From contig OY986967.1 of the NCBI GenBank assembly GCA_963920575.1, positions 10,162,061 through 10,226,060 of the forward strand: a stretch of DNA of 64,000 nt. The letters are read 5' to 3'. The DNA is from Narthecium ossifragum (Eukaryota; Streptophyta; Magnoliopsida; Dioscoreales; Nartheciaceae). Position numbers and translations under genes: made by a program. Shown here piece after piece: positions 11,489 to 22,946 of the stretch. The notes under the pieces are model-generated. The model was given only the letters and a program-made list of their open reading frames with translations, did no database searches and was not told the origin of the DNA. Each line of letters begins with the position of its first letter. The stretch's first letter is position 1.

Positions 11489-12534
11489 CACCCCCCAACT
11501 TACACTTTGCTAGTCCTCGAGCAAAGAAAAGATAAAAAGAAAACAATAAATCTAACTAGCCACTTTCGTAGGTCTCACGATTGTACTTAGCATGTGCAAC
11601 AAGCCTTTAAACCCCTGGGTTACCTTAGTGGAGGAGTTATAGTCTCTTGAGAGTTTTTAGGGATGACACCCACAAACATCTATACATTCCCTTGAATATA
11701 TCATTAAAAATCCATCATAATATTCATCAACTATAATGCATAAAATAGAAATAATATCAATGAATAAACCTTTCAACTCATAGTCACATAAAAATATAGT
11801 AAATTAAAACATGTCACAACATATTTCCAACACTTCAACATATTTAATCAAGATTAAAAATAACTTTAGCACTCCTGTATGTGAATGGGGTTCCACATTC
11901 TACAGAGTATCAATTATATCTAAACACTTCAACTATTCAAGATCACAATCATATTCAAGCACATATTTTCCACTTATCACATAGCAATCTTTGCTTTTAT
12001 TCATTTTTCTTTTCTTTTCTTTTTTATGCAGGAATTTCAACTGTTTTACGCGAACAACATACCTTGTTAAGCGCATTGCCCGGTTACTAAGTATGAAACC
12101 CTTATTTTTTTTCTCTTTTTTTTCCAGGAAATTCAACCGTTTTACGTGAAAACCACGCTGGTTAAGCATACTGCCCGGTTACTAAGTTGAAAATCCTTTT
12201 TTTTCTATTGTTTTTTTTCGCATACTTAAATAATTACATAAAATTGTAAACCTTTCCTAGTATTATGCTTAGAATCTAATATCAACCGCTTAACATGTGG
12301 AAGTGAACATATGCATTAGGATATGTCAAGCTATCCTTAGATCATGGTAAAAGTGTTAAACTATAGAAATAAGATCATGCAAAGCAACAATTTACTATTT
12401 CTTATATGACATACAAGTCTCAGAATAATTCATAAGATAAATTTCTAAAACATGCACCTTTGTCAAATCATATCATAATTTCATTCTTTTGACATAATTC
12501 AAGGGATGTATAATATTTGGTTATCTGAAGAAAA

Positions 12535-12603
<69 letters not shown>

Positions 12604-13070
12604 CATGAAATTTATGAATGCTACCTCCCAACTTAAATGTAATTGTCCCCAATTACACTAAGTCATAAAAACAAAATCAAAGAATAAAGGGTAGAGATAA
12701 CCATAATGAAGGCCTCAGAAATCGATTTCTCTCTCTTCCAATTTTACGTTTAGGCACCGTCATAATTGAATAAATACTTCCTTCCCCACCATAACCTGTC
12801 ACAGAAATATATACCTTTCCAAAAAGATCAAATATAACAAATAAAAGTCCAAAAAGGTATTAGAATCATAGAAAATTTCGGCAGAGTCTCCTTTATATTT
12901 TCATGATATATTGATCTGTACAAACATTCACCTCACAAAAATATAACATGCACAGATAAATAGTAAAGGAGATAATACATTAAAAATAATCTTCTAAACA
13001 TCACAGACAAGGAAGTAAACAACCAAAATATCCAAGCAGAGCATCAAATTATTCGTAATCCGCAGTATGG
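11489..13070 (-). mobile_element. 3' non-coding region of element G
   Basis: AT-rich stretch between the 3' LTR and the GC-rich insert. It shares the polypurine-proximal block (read on plus as ACTTACACTTTGCTAGTCC) with F. It contains two related blocks near 12040-12085 and 12135-12185 (CGCATTGCCCGGTTACTAAG type) and a long AT microsatellite. No supported ORF. Confidence 0.65.
12537..12601. repeat. (AT)n microsatellite
   Basis: Uninterrupted AT dinucleotide run of about 64 bp in the G 3' non-coding region. It is likely length-variable between individuals. Confidence 0.97.
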
Positions 13071-13076
13071 TCGTTC

Positions 13077-13990
13077 TCATCCACGGTCTGCAGCCCGCGG
13101 AGAGATCAAATTCGAAATTAGCGGAGATAGGGAAAAGTGAACACCCGTGAATGCTCTGGGATGCTTGGATGACTTGAATATATAGATTATGGTCCTGATT
13201 GAATATCTATATCGTCCGATCGGAAATCGGATCACTATAGCACATGGATCATGTGTAGCAACAATCGGACGGCTGAAACTCACCGGCGACGGATCAACGG
13301 CAAAACATCGTCGGAGGAGGACGGGAAGGGTACAGGAAGAATCATGGAGGGCAGAGGAGTTCTCCAGTGAGCTTTGATCGAAAAATGGTGGTCCCCAGGT
13401 GGTAAACGGAGGTGGCCGGATCGGAGTACGATGATGGTCGGAATTGGATTCCGATGATCGGGGCTCCAACCAAGGACGGGGACGATTGAGTAAGGATCGT
13501 GGAAGATTTGGTAAGTGGTCTATGGAGTTTGATTGATGAATTGAGCTACCAGACGGCGGATGGAAGGTGGACGGTGATGGCCGGCGATGTGTAGGTCGAT
13601 TCCGGTGATCCCGATGCCAAGTCCGGGTTTTGATGGGTGGAAAACGATCGTGACAACCTAAGGAAGCTTCTGGTGGTGGTATATGGCAATGGATGGCCAT
13701 GGATGAGGAGAAAGACGGCGGTTTGGGAAGGCGGAGAGGTTCACCGGCGTCGTAGGAGAGAGGGATGAGGGTGGAGGAGGCAGAGAAAGGTAGTAAGGAG
13801 GATGGCGGAGGTCTAGGTGAAGGTTTGGAGGGACGGGGATGGTCGGAGCGGGCCTGAGAGGTGGCGGAGATCAGTGGCTCGGGGACGAGCCGATCCAGTT
13901 GCAGTGGAGCCTGGACGATGATGTCCCGGCTCGCTAGAGAGCCGATCGGGAAGAGAGAGAAAATCTGGCGGAAAAATAGGGAAAAGGTGG
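13077..13990 (-). other. GC-rich insert in the 3' region of element G
   Basis: About 0.9 kb with base composition sharply unlike the AT-rich DNA on both sides. Element F has about 1.1 kb less DNA in the matching interval. A 207-aa minus frame (13077-13700) is Pro/Ser/His/Arg-rich with no family I recognise, and most frames here are weakly coding. Upstream on minus is C-rich CCGCC/CTCC sequence like a plant 5' UTR or first exon. It could be captured host DNA, or a piece of another LTR with CCGTCCGAT-type motifs. Neither can be settled by eye. Confidence 0.45.
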
Positions 13991-14129
13991 AGAAAAATTC
14001 TAGAAAATTGTGGGGAAAATCCTAAAAATCAGGGGAAAATCATAAAAATTAAATAAATTTTGAAAAGGCTAAGGAAAAATCCTAAAAACTGGGTTGCCTC
14101 CCAGAAAGCGCGTAAGTTTATGTCTTTCG

Positions 14130-15353
14130 CTAGACGCTCATGAAACAAAATTTTGGAGGTCGATGATTCCATGTGAAGAAATATATGGCCCGAATCATGG
14201 TGAAGGTATGCAGACATGCTTGATCAAAGAATAAATAAAAGTCCTTAGCAAACATATAATTGGAAATTTTGATACGATTTTTGATGAAAGGACGATAGGA
14301 ATTGGCATAGTCTTCACTCATAAAAAGGTTCTCCTCCTCACAAAGTTCAACTAATGGGGATGATATTAAAGATAGAATCTCAAACTGAGGCTCTAGTGAA
14401 GGAATATTGCTAACACCCTCATCCTCATTATGTTTATCACTAATACGCACATCATCATCATTCAACTCATCATGTAGAAGTTCAACTTGAGGTTCCTGAC
14501 AGGGGGTCTCACTAATATGCTCATCCTCATTATGATCATTGTAAATAGATATATTATCATCATGAACAATCGACAATTTAGCATAACAACCCTCATCATC
14601 ATTATCATCAAAAAAACTTGGCAAATCAATATTTTCAGCAGCTGGTAAAACATTATCAATAGCATCATGAACTGGCAAAGTATCACAAGCATTATAGCAT
14701 GCATCAACATCATTAGAAAGATAAGCATCATGATTATTGTCATCATAAAGAAGAGGCATAGAATCATATCCATCCACTATATCATCAAAAGAGTGACTTA
14801 CGTTAGCTAGTTGTCTGGGCGGGACTTCTAGTTTGTCTATCAATTGTGAGTTTTTAACTTGATCAATTATAAATGGTTGTTGTTGTATTTGTGACTGATC
14901 CGTGAAGGGATTCTTAATTTTGTCACGTTCCCTAGAAAGTCTATCCTCAGCCAAGGATTTACGAAATTCTACTAAGGAATTATTAATTTCTTCCATTACT
15001 TTAAGAATATTATCCAATGTTGGCTCTTGTTCTGCTTGTGATGCAGGGTGAACATGCGGCTCATACCAGTATTGTTGCGGAGGTTGTGCTTGAAAAGGAT
15101 ATGGCGGTGCAAAATTAGGTGCAAAATCTTGGGCCGGTGGTTCTATGTTCCATGGTTGAATTTTAGGAGGCTGGTAACCTTGAAATTGCCAACTAGGGTA
15201 TGTATGATCTCTAAAATTCGGATTATAATGATATGAATGTGAATTATATGTCGAATTTGAGAAACCATATGTGTTATTGTTGTAAGCGGGTCCATAACCA
15301 AAAGCTAAATCATCATTGGATATGGCACCCGGTGGCATATAAAAATTAGACAT
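14130..15353 (-). CDS. element G ORF, unknown protein related to the F ORF
   Basis: Open 407-aa frame beginning MSNFYMPPGAISNDD, close in layout to the F ORF (MADEYMPLGATLNDY). The N-terminus is rich in Tyr, Asn and Pro with a PPQQYWYEP block. A charged helical segment follows (about residues 125-160, EEINNSLVEFRKSLAEDR). The middle is very acidic, with many Asp and short NDDD/DNDDE runs. The C-terminus carries one FFDxACLHTFTMIR...YFFTWNHRPPKF module. It lacks zinc knuckle, protease, RT and integrase motifs. GGGAGGCAACCC (minus, 14091-14102) follows the stop. The start is chosen because it matches the F start and follows the non-coding leader. Function unknown; a structural or accessory role in particle assembly is only a guess. 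Confidence 0.7.
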   Translation of the reverse strand: MSNFYMPPGAISNDDLAFGYGPAYNNNTYGFSNSTYNSHSYHYNPNFRDHTYPSWQFQGYQPPKIQPWNIEPPAQDFAPNFAPPYPFQAQPPQQYWYEPHVHPASQAEQEPTLDNILKVMEEINNSLVEFRKSLAEDRLSRERDKIKNPFTDQSQIQQQPFIIDQVKNSQLIDKLEVPPRQLANVSHSFDDIVDGYDSMPLLYDDNNHDAYLSNDVDACYNACDTLPVHDAIDNVLPAAENIDLPSFFDDNDDEGCYAKLSIVHDDNISIYNDHNEDEHISETPCQEPQVELLHDELNDDDVRISDKHNEDEGVSNIPSLEPQFEILSLISSPLVELCEEENLFMSEDYANSYRPFIKNRIKISNYMFAKDFYLFFDQACLHTFTMIRAIYFFTWNHRPPKFCFMSV

Positions 15354-15738
15354 GCATGCAAGATCACATAAATAAGGACCACACCAAAGATAAGAAATAC
15401 AAACAGTGGGCTAGTCCAAGAGACGACTGTCACTGTTACGTGCTTTTGTGCGACTAGCAGAAGCGTCTCAAACAGCTAGATAAAATCACTCAGAGTTTAG
15501 AACAAGCTTACCTGACTACACAGTCCCGATCAGTCGCTCCTGTGTCCTACCGATCGCTCTTGGCGATGGGCTGCAGGTCCAAGTCTGAGAAAATCAAATT
15601 TAGTAGCGGTAAAAATAAAAAAAATTGTCAGAAATTCCTAAAAAGTATAAAATAAAGAAAGGGGGAAATAAGAAAGATAAAAACCTAACTAAGCAAAGAA
15701 AATGAGTTAAGAGAAAATCAATTAGTAAACCGTTGAAA
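15354..15738 (-). mobile_element. leader of element G
   Basis: Untranslated region between the primer-binding site and the G ORF. It resembles the F leader near the ORF. No long ORF is seen; purine-rich stretches lie near 15590-15720. Confidence 0.6.
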
Positions 15739-15756
15739 TCCCCGGCAACGACGCCA
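15739..15756 (-). promoter_or_regulatory. primer-binding site of element G (tRNA-Asp type)
   Basis: Minus strand TGGCGTCGTTGCCGGGGA, one base different from the site in element A (TGGCGCCGTTGCCGGGGA). It lies 5 bp inside the 5' LTR end at 15762. It primes minus-strand cDNA synthesis. Confidence 0.85.
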
Positions 15757-15761
15757 AAAAT

Positions 15762-16480
15762 TGATCACTTACAAACGTCATCGTTAAAACGTTGCAAACT
15801 CAATCAAAAATCAAATTTATAATCCTTATTCAATCACTAAACTACTAGGTATACATAACGGTGAAGTCGGGAGTCGATTCACAGGGAAAACGTTGAAAAT
15901 CAAAATCAATTCTCGAAACCCTAAAACTAAGGAAAAGGATCAAAGATTGAATTGAGTTATTTAAACTATTAAATAAAAGAGATAAAAGGTTGATCAATTT
16001 GAATCAATGGAGTAGTTACTTAGAAATTACTCAATCCACCCTAGTTTCATTATCAGTCTTCTCTAGTTATCATCTTGTTCCCTTCTCTCAACATTATAGA
16101 TCATATGGCTACAAGCTCACATGAATCCCAAAAAGAAAGTTAATGTTCCCAACGGCATAACCTATCTTTGCTTGGCATAGATTGTCTTTGGTCCTACGAT
16201 TACATTAAATTATACTACTCCTAATGACCTTGGCACAACCTATCTTCACGTAGCATAGCTTATCTCAAAGGAAAACCAATAACTTCATAAAAACCATCTC
16301 ATAAATCTCTCCAATCAATCACAGAAATCATGTAGGACTGAAAGTGCGTCAAGGGAACTCTGTTCCTTCAACTCTATTAACAATAAAACCATATTTATGA
16401 GATCATGCATCGAGAAGTTCACAAGAATCCAACTTAAGAAAAACCAAAACTACACTAGGCTTTCATGAATAATCCTAAGT
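15762..16480 (-). mobile_element. 5' LTR of element G, inner part
   Basis: Matches 10045-10760 of the 3' LTR almost throughout. It ends where copia-like/GC-rich DNA begins, after AATAATCCTAAGT. The outer part resumes at 19367. Confidence 0.85.
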
Positions 16481-17450
16481 GGATTAGGACTCTGTCAGGT
16501 CTCTATAAAAGGACCTTAGTAGTTTTGTATTAGGTTATGAAAGCATGAGATGAATGATTAAGAGTAGTTGATAAATTATCATAGGAGTAGAATATCATAG
16601 GAGTAGAAGTAAAGTAGATTCCACCCGAAATCCACCATAGATCCATCTTCTTCCCCGTCGGTCATCTTCTCCGCAGCCGGCATCGCCTTCACCTTCAATT
16701 TCCTTCTCCCCGTCACTTTCTCTCTCCGCCACGTCAGCGACCCCAACGCCACGTCACCCCAGCACTGTTCATCTTCTTCCCCCATCTTCTCTCCCGTGCT
16801 CAAACCCTAGCTCACCGCCGTTCTCCCCTCTCCGGCCACCCCCGTCGCCATCTAAACCCGCCATCCTCTTCCCCTTGGCACCACGACTCCGGCCATACCC
16901 TTCCCTCCGCCCATCGTCCCCTCCGGCGCCGTCCCCAACAAGCCAACTTCATAGCCGCCGTCCGCCGTCCGCCATCAACCCCGATCTCACCTCCAGACCC
17001 ATCTAAATCCATTGCCTATTTCCCCCGACCCTCTTTCCGACGTCCCCAGCCACTCCCGGAGCCTCCCTCGTCGTCCCCGACGCCGGCCGACCCAACCTTC
17101 ACCACCGTCTTTCCCAGATCCGGCCGATCCGCCACCCATCTCCCCGATCCGAGCCGTTGGATCTCTTCGCCATCAACCCACGACCCCTCCTGCCACTATC
17201 CCGACAGCCACCACTGCCCTTACGCCGGCGATCTACTCCGGCGACTCCTCAGCCGTCAGATCTTCCCAGCCGATCTTGACCAATTCAGCCATTGGATCAA
17301 GTCTGGTTCAGCCAAGCCGAGCCACTTAGCCCAATCAAGTCAAGCCTGACCCAATTCCTTGAGCTAGATTCGATCCAACTAGCCAAATCAGCCAATTGGA
17401 CTCAATCAAGCCCGATCAGACTCATTTCTGATCGATTGGAGCAGTAGAGA
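16481..17450 (+). other. copia-like LTR end and GC-rich segment inside G 5' LTR
   Basis: Starts with CTCTATAAAAGGACCTTAG and AGTAGTTTTGTATTAGG, which resembles the TATA/R part of a copia LTR, followed by two copies of ATCATAGGAGTAGAA. From about 16650 it is strongly C-rich with CCGCCGTCC-type runs. A 105-aa Pro/Ser/Thr-rich plus frame (17012-17329) has no recognisable domain. Near 17150 there is GAGCCGTTGGATC, a motif common in plant LTR or 5' UTR sequence. Both borders are uncertain. It arrived with, or next to, the H LTR. Confidence 0.4.
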
Positions 17451-19366
17451 CCCATTACGAGAGGATCACGATTAGACCACTCGTAACAGTAGAACTGACG
17501 ATCGCTACACCTCAAGCATCGCCAGATGCCGCCACGTCACCAAACACCTGCCCGGTAGGGGCGACCGATGTAGAGATAGCGCCAGCACCTGCAAAACGCA
17601 GCCCGGGTAGGAGTGAGCATTAAGTTCAGACACTACGACACTCACAAGGGAGGGAACACAATAGTGCCACCCCCAAGTCTACCCTAGGTGTATACAAGGG
17701 TCCCATAACCCTACCGGAAGTCCGTGAACGCAGGCCCAAAACACTGCAGACTCTCAACAGGACACTGAACACTGTTTGGCGGGCAAGGACACCGCTGGGT
17801 AGGCACTCATCGACCCAAGAGTCAAGAACACCGGACACCGGCTACACTTTAGATTCAACTTGGAGTCGACACGACCTCTAAACATCAAACCACATGTATT
17901 CAGGTCATCTAACCCTATCATCAAAAATCGACTGAATACTACAAATCGAGTCCTGGACCAAGCTACCCGCAACGGTCCTAGAGCTAGATCCGGACTACCC
18001 GAAAGCCCCGGATCGGCGATCAACCCATCGCTAGCGTCCTACACAGATGCAACTAATGCACAAAACATTGCATGCCATGAGCACATGCAGGAATAATGCA
18101 GATAAGCATGCAACAGTATGTAAGGTCTAGGAGCTGCTACAGTGGTACCACCACCAACTGTCAGCAGTCCGCTATAACACCTGCATCGGGAATCAGCCCC
18201 GCAAACAACAACTCACAGATATCACAGATAAAGCCCTCGGCACACGCCGGCATGCAAGGCTAAGAAAAGCTGTAGGGCTACCCACCCGTTTATTCTAAAC
18301 ATCCCGGGAGTCATCACTCCCCCGGTTCACCACTGCCCCTATTATAGGGCTAATATGATTAAACATATGTACCAGGTAAAAGACAGTAAAGAAAACCGTC
18401 ATACAAAGCCTCAGGGGCAAAAGCCACTTGAAAACACCCCTCAGCCACTAAGAGATCGATCTCCCTTCCCAAGGGGATCGATCTTCTTAGTACTTGGGAG
18501 AAGACTCGTCCCTGTCAACTGAAGGAGATCAATTTTCTCCACCAGAAGGATTGATCTTCTTCGTGACATGGAACCCGCCACATCAGCCTACGCAAGGATT
18601 GATCTCTCTGCAGCTGAGGGATCGATCCTGCTCGGGCTGGGCATGACGCCCCACAAGGGATCGATCTTCCCTCAAAGGTCATCGATCCGAATGGGTTCTC
18701 TGGCGATCGGACGGCGAGAAATACCGCCAGAAAATACAACCAAATCCCCCAAAACTCTGGGATCTGGTAGATCAAGGAACCACGAGTCCAAAACCGGTGA
18801 AATCATGGAAACCAAACATGTATTTTAATAGATCTAAGCAAAAGATCACAATCAAACTGGAAAAACTCCAAAAACCCGAAAGATTGTAGGTAGGATCTCT
18901 ACCTATGCAATAGCAGCTTCAATCCAAGCAACTAGGCCTTGGATCTTCCTCAAACGAAACCAAATTCAGCAAGAACACGGGTTAAATCTCGGATTTTCCA
19001 AAAAAATCAAAAGAAAAGGTTTCGTTCGTTTTATAGAAGAACGAACTGACTCAAGAGAGATCGATCTCTTTTGAGAAGAGATCGATCTTCCTTGCCAAAT
19101 CGGGTTTGACTTTCTGGCACTAAGAGATCGATCTTCTAGCTAGGAAGATCGATCCCTTAGGTGCAGAAAGCTAGACTTGGGCTAAAACTCAAGCCCAAGC
19201 CCGGATCTTTCGATCCCGGGTCCCACTAACCATTCTAGTCAAACATTACCACAAACATGGTCAGTGTGTGCACACGCGGGTGTGAAACAAGCCGACAAGG
19301 CGCAATTTACCAAATTGCCCTTGCAGTCCACAACGAACCACAGGAGTAGAGGGACGGGTCCTCACA
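17451..19366 (-). mobile_element. chromovirus-type LTR, family H
   Basis: On minus it begins exactly at 19366 with TGTGAGGACCCGTCCCTC and runs to about 17451, where the terminus is not found. Internal blocks (CCTGCAAAACGCAGCCCGGGTAGG near 17590; the run with GGGTCCCATAACCC near 17700) are shared with the C LTRs. GATCGATC pairs start at 18454/18476, 19059/19080 and 19126/19147. Together with the copia-like piece it replaces about 150 bp of G LTR, so this was not a simple insertion. Confidence 0.7.
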
Positions 19367-19946
19367 GGTGTATTCCCGGAATTACGGTTATGGGTTGAGT
19401 TGGACCTCTAGTGCAACTCGGATTTCCTGGTTTAATTCTGACAGCCTCTTCCGGTAGTGACTGGGTTCAACCCATCCGGAATTTGGAAATGTGCTAAACA
19501 TGCAAGATGTAGATTCGGAAGCCTTATGTCCTCTCCCGAAGATTGGACATTATTTGGACTTATCTGGAATATTTGGCGAATATTCTCCTGAGCATCAACG
19601 GACCAGTTTTTCAGCAACTATATATCTTTATCTTCTTCAAAACTGGTATTAATCTATCAGGCGTCTCGAAAAATGTCTAACATGAACGTTGTAGGTCTTA
19701 AAGTCTTCTACCACGTACAAAATTTCCAGAATATGTAGACTTATACAGAATATATAGAGAATATTCTCCTGACAGACGACGAAGCAGTCTTTATCACATA
19801 AATTCATTCTTTTAGTCGAAATTCTTATTTTTCTTCTCAAATCATGATTAAACCTGAAATCAACTAACAAATTATTAAATACAACTACTCTAGGCCTAAC
19901 AAAGGTAATTTAAGGGGTTTAATTATGAATAATTAGTGACTTATCA
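19367..19946 (-). mobile_element. 5' LTR of element G, outer part
   Basis: Matches 10909-11488 and ends with the LTR start TGATAAGTCACTAATT on minus at 19946, followed on plus by the CTAGC target-site copy (19947-19951). Confidence 0.85.
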
Positions 19947-21092
19947 CTAGCCACTTGGTCGGTTTTGAGTCACGGACTGATTTACTTGTGGATTCTCATA
20001 GCTGAAATTGGGGTGATCCCTCCATCCAGGATTATGTATTCGAGTACGGATCATACTTCCTTGCGGTTGTCCAGGAAAACTACTAGCTACATTCACTTGT
20101 TCAATGGACTCATCTTGAAGAGTTGGGCATATATCGGTTTGATGTCCTACCACTGAACAAATTCCACAACCCTTCGCTGTTTGCATATTACCTACAACCA
20201 ATTGACGAACAAGAGAAGTTACACTTGTAATCTGCTGTTCAAGGGATGAAACATTTACGTCATTAACATGTTTTGATAATGGATCAAGCCTAGTGCTAAA
20301 TTGTTGAGAATTAGCTGCCATATTTGCAATCAAATTCCTTGCGGCTTCAGGAGTTTTATCCACCAAAGCTCCTCCACTAGCGGCATCAATCATGTTAGTT
20401 TCCGTGGGTAGAAGGCCCTCATAAAAATATTGAATAAGTAATTGCTCACTAATTTGATGATGGGGGCAGCTTGTACAAAGTTTCTTGAAACGTTCCCAAT
20501 ACTTGTGTAAAGACTCCCCATTGTACTGCCTTACAGCACAAATTTCTTTTTGAATGTTTTTCGCTCTTGAAGCTGGAAAATATTTCTCAAAAACACCCTT
20601 TTCATCTCATTCCATGTGGTAATACTCCCGGAGGGTAGATAATAAAGTCAATCCTTAACCGAATCCTTCAAAGAAAATGAGAAAGCTCTTAACTTAATTT
20701 GATCTTCAGTCACCCCCGTGGGTTTCATACTTGTGCATACAACATGAAGCTCTTTTAAATGCTTGTGAGGATCTTCACCTACAAGACTATGAAAAGTGGG
20801 TAAGAGATGTATTAGTCCAGATTTCAATTCAATAGTAGTAGCATCCAAAGTAGGGAAAGTAATGTATAAAGGTTGTTGATTCAAATCAGGGGCAGAAAGC
20901 CCTTTCAAAGTTCGATTTTCCGGCCATGACTTCTTCCTCTTCTAATCCAGAATCGCTAGCAAATGGGAAATCAATATCCAAATCGTTCTCCTCAGAGTTT
21001 CTCCGAGCTTCCCTCCTTAACCTACGCAAAGTTCTTTCTATCTCTGGATCATACTACAAATCGTCTTGATTAAAAGATCGAGCTATACTCAT
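19947..21092 (-). pseudogene. gag: Athila-type gag of element I, 5' part
   Basis: The likely start is an ATG at 21092 (MSIARSFNQDD), soon followed by a stop, then recognisable Athila Gag: HLLPTFHSLVGEDPHKHL near 20800, an EKYFPAS-type block and QYNGESLHKYWERFK near 20500-20590 in a shifted frame. A zinc knuckle CGICSVVGHQTDIC (CX2CX4HX4C) lies near 20150-20195. Gag would package element RNA in virus-like particles. At least one stop and one or two frameshifts break it. The frame runs into the G insertion at 19952 and resumes at 10044. Confidence 0.8.
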
Positions 21093-21170
21093 AAACAATC
21101 AAGAAAACTCCGGTGAACAGAGAAAAACAAATCAAAAAAAGGTCTAGAGTAATGAGGATAACCCAAAATT

Positions 21171-22400
21171 TGATGTGATGTCACAAGCAATCAAAATAAA
21201 ACCAATACTCTTTAAAATAAATGTAGTAGTGCGAGTACGAGTCGATCCTACAAGGAGTATCTAGCCTATGTTTTGTGCTATGTGAACAAAGATGGGGGGT
21301 TTTGAGTAAGACGAAAACAAATAATAAATAATATAAATTGAAGAACCGAATTTAATCAAGAGAACAAACCTTGGTCTAAGTCAACATCCACCATCGGAAT
21401 CTTTATAACTGATCATTGATACAAGTATAGATCAATCCACACATTGAATATTCACCGTTCGAATTAAATTCGAATCTCTCCTCAATCATAGTTAATTAGA
21501 AACAAGCGATCCAATTAACCCTAACCACTAAACAACCTAAGACAAGCGCTGTAGATTTAATCCAGTAGCAGCCTTAAGAATAGCGAGATCGATGAAGCTA
21601 AACAACACAAGCAAAAGCGGTTGCATTTAATTTAGTTGAACATTCTTCCTAAGATCTAACAATCTCTGAAACGCAGTAGATCATTGAACCCTAGTTGCTT
21701 CACATATTTGAGGGATCAAATAATTACAGATTTGATATCCAACCTAGTAGTAGATTGCAATGAATAATAAACTAATAGGCCTCCTAGCAATTAGACAATA
21801 TAATCATAATCACAATCACAGAAAAACATCCAATACTCAAATATGAATTGAACAATAAAAATAGATTAGATCACACAGTTCATGGATTCCAAGGTTTCAG
21901 TTTCCTCGACCAAGAATTAAGGTTTAGCCACGCAAGGCCATCAAGAACAATCCTTTAAAGAAGAAAGAAGTACCCTAGAAATAACAAAGAAATAGAAAGT
22001 AGCAGCAAAAATCCTCTAGAATTCGCCCCCCTTAATCCCTAAAAAGAGTCCTATTTATAGCCCATAAGTTTCCCATCCTCGGATTAGATCTGAGCGCTTG
22101 ATTTTGCAAAGTCGGTTAACAAACATTGATCTTTATGTAAAGAAGATCGATCTTTTCTTCCAAGATTATGGTTGCGCCCTGACTAAGATCGATCTCTTAT
22201 GTAAAGATGATCGATATTCCGACTAAGATCGATTTCTTATGTAAAGAAGATCAATCTCTTATTCCAGATTTCATGTTTATGCTCGCGGTCGATCCTCGCA
22301 TCGATTCGGAGAGTGTATATTTTTGACAGAGGCTGATGGTCGATGCGGCGGTCGATGTGGCCGTTGACCGTGGGTCTTTTTCATCTTTGGGTGCATAAAG
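21171..22400 (-). mobile_element. 5' LTR of element I, inner part
   Basis: Ends (U5) at 21171, read on plus as TGATGTGATGTCACAAGC. The R/U5 block GTCGATCCTACAAGGAG is near 21251. It matches the 3' LTR (6541-7998) and the B LTR (48586-49553). It is interrupted at 22400 by K, whose TSD TAAAG is at 22396-22400, and continues at 30570. Diverged GATCGATC sites lie near 22125-22290. No standard primer-binding site follows it at 21093-21170. Confidence 0.8.
22052..22059 (-). promoter_or_regulatory. TATA box of element I 5' LTR
   Basis: TATAAATA on minus, downstream of the GATCGATC-like sites at about 22125-22290. It lies in TCCTATTTATAGCCC on plus. The matching position in the 3' LTR (near 7074) has lost it. 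Confidence 0.6.
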
Positions 22401-22693
22401 TGTGAGGACCCGTACCTCCAACCCGGTCCGACCGCGTTAGGTCGAGGGTCTGGATTTGTGGTTTGACTCGGTTGGCCTTGGGATGCGATCGGTTGATCGC
22501 ATCGCTGTTTTTGACCCAGAGGCATTTTGGTAAATATGCTCCCTGGTGGTCAGTTTCACACCCGCGTTGCACACACTGACCTTGTTTGTGTTAGTGTTTG
22601 TTTAGAATGGCTAGGTGGGCCCGGATCGGAAGATCCCGGCTCGGGCACGCAGAAGCCTACTTTTGGGCAGCTGGCGGCCCGTGAGCGGTCACC

Positions 22694-22891
22694 GCTATCG
22701 ATCGCTCGATGGCTATCGATCGCTCGATGGCTATCGATCGCTCGATGGCTATCGATCGCTCGACCGCTATCGATCGCTCGACCGCTATCGATCGCTCGAC
22801 CGCTATCGATCGCTCGACGGCTATCGATCGCTCGACGGCTATCGATCGCTCGACGGCTATCGATCGCTCGACCGCTATCGATCGCTCGACA
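22694..22891 (+). repeat. 18-bp tandem array with GATCGATC-core units, 11 copies
   Basis: Eleven units of about GCTATCGATCGCTCGACG, starting every 18 bp from 22695 to 22875. Units differ mainly at the last three bases (ATG, ACC, ACG). The same array in the 3' LTR has seven units, so copy number changed after or during insertion. The repeat-encoded frames seen here are artefacts of the array. Confidence 0.95.
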
Positions 22892-22946
22892 GCCTACTTG
22901 GATCGATCCAGGTACTGTGCGGGGCAGTTGAACCTGCGCAGAGTTT

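Larger units (their letters stand above)
10045..19946 (-). mobile_element. non-autonomous LTR retrotransposon G (complete, TSD CTAGC)
   Basis: Flanked by CTAGC at 10040-10044 and 19947-19951. It has a 3' LTR at 10045-11488, a polypurine tract (minus, AAGTTGGGGGG) at 11491-11501, one 407-aa ORF, a primer-binding site at 15739-15756 and a 5' LTR from 15762 to 19946 that is interrupted by later DNA. There are no RT, RNase H or integrase genes. It sits inside gag of element I, so it is younger than I. Without later insertions it is about 7 kb. It would need enzymes from an Athila/Tat-type partner. Confidence 0.88.

Noticed and set aside
13077..13700. 207-aa minus ORF as a host gene
   Set aside because: No domain or splice context could be supported; kept only as part of an unclassified GC-rich insert.
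22694..22891. Regular 18-bp repeats as a CRISPR array
   Set aside because: Units are directly adjacent with no spacers, lie inside a plant LTR, and recur in the other LTR with different number.
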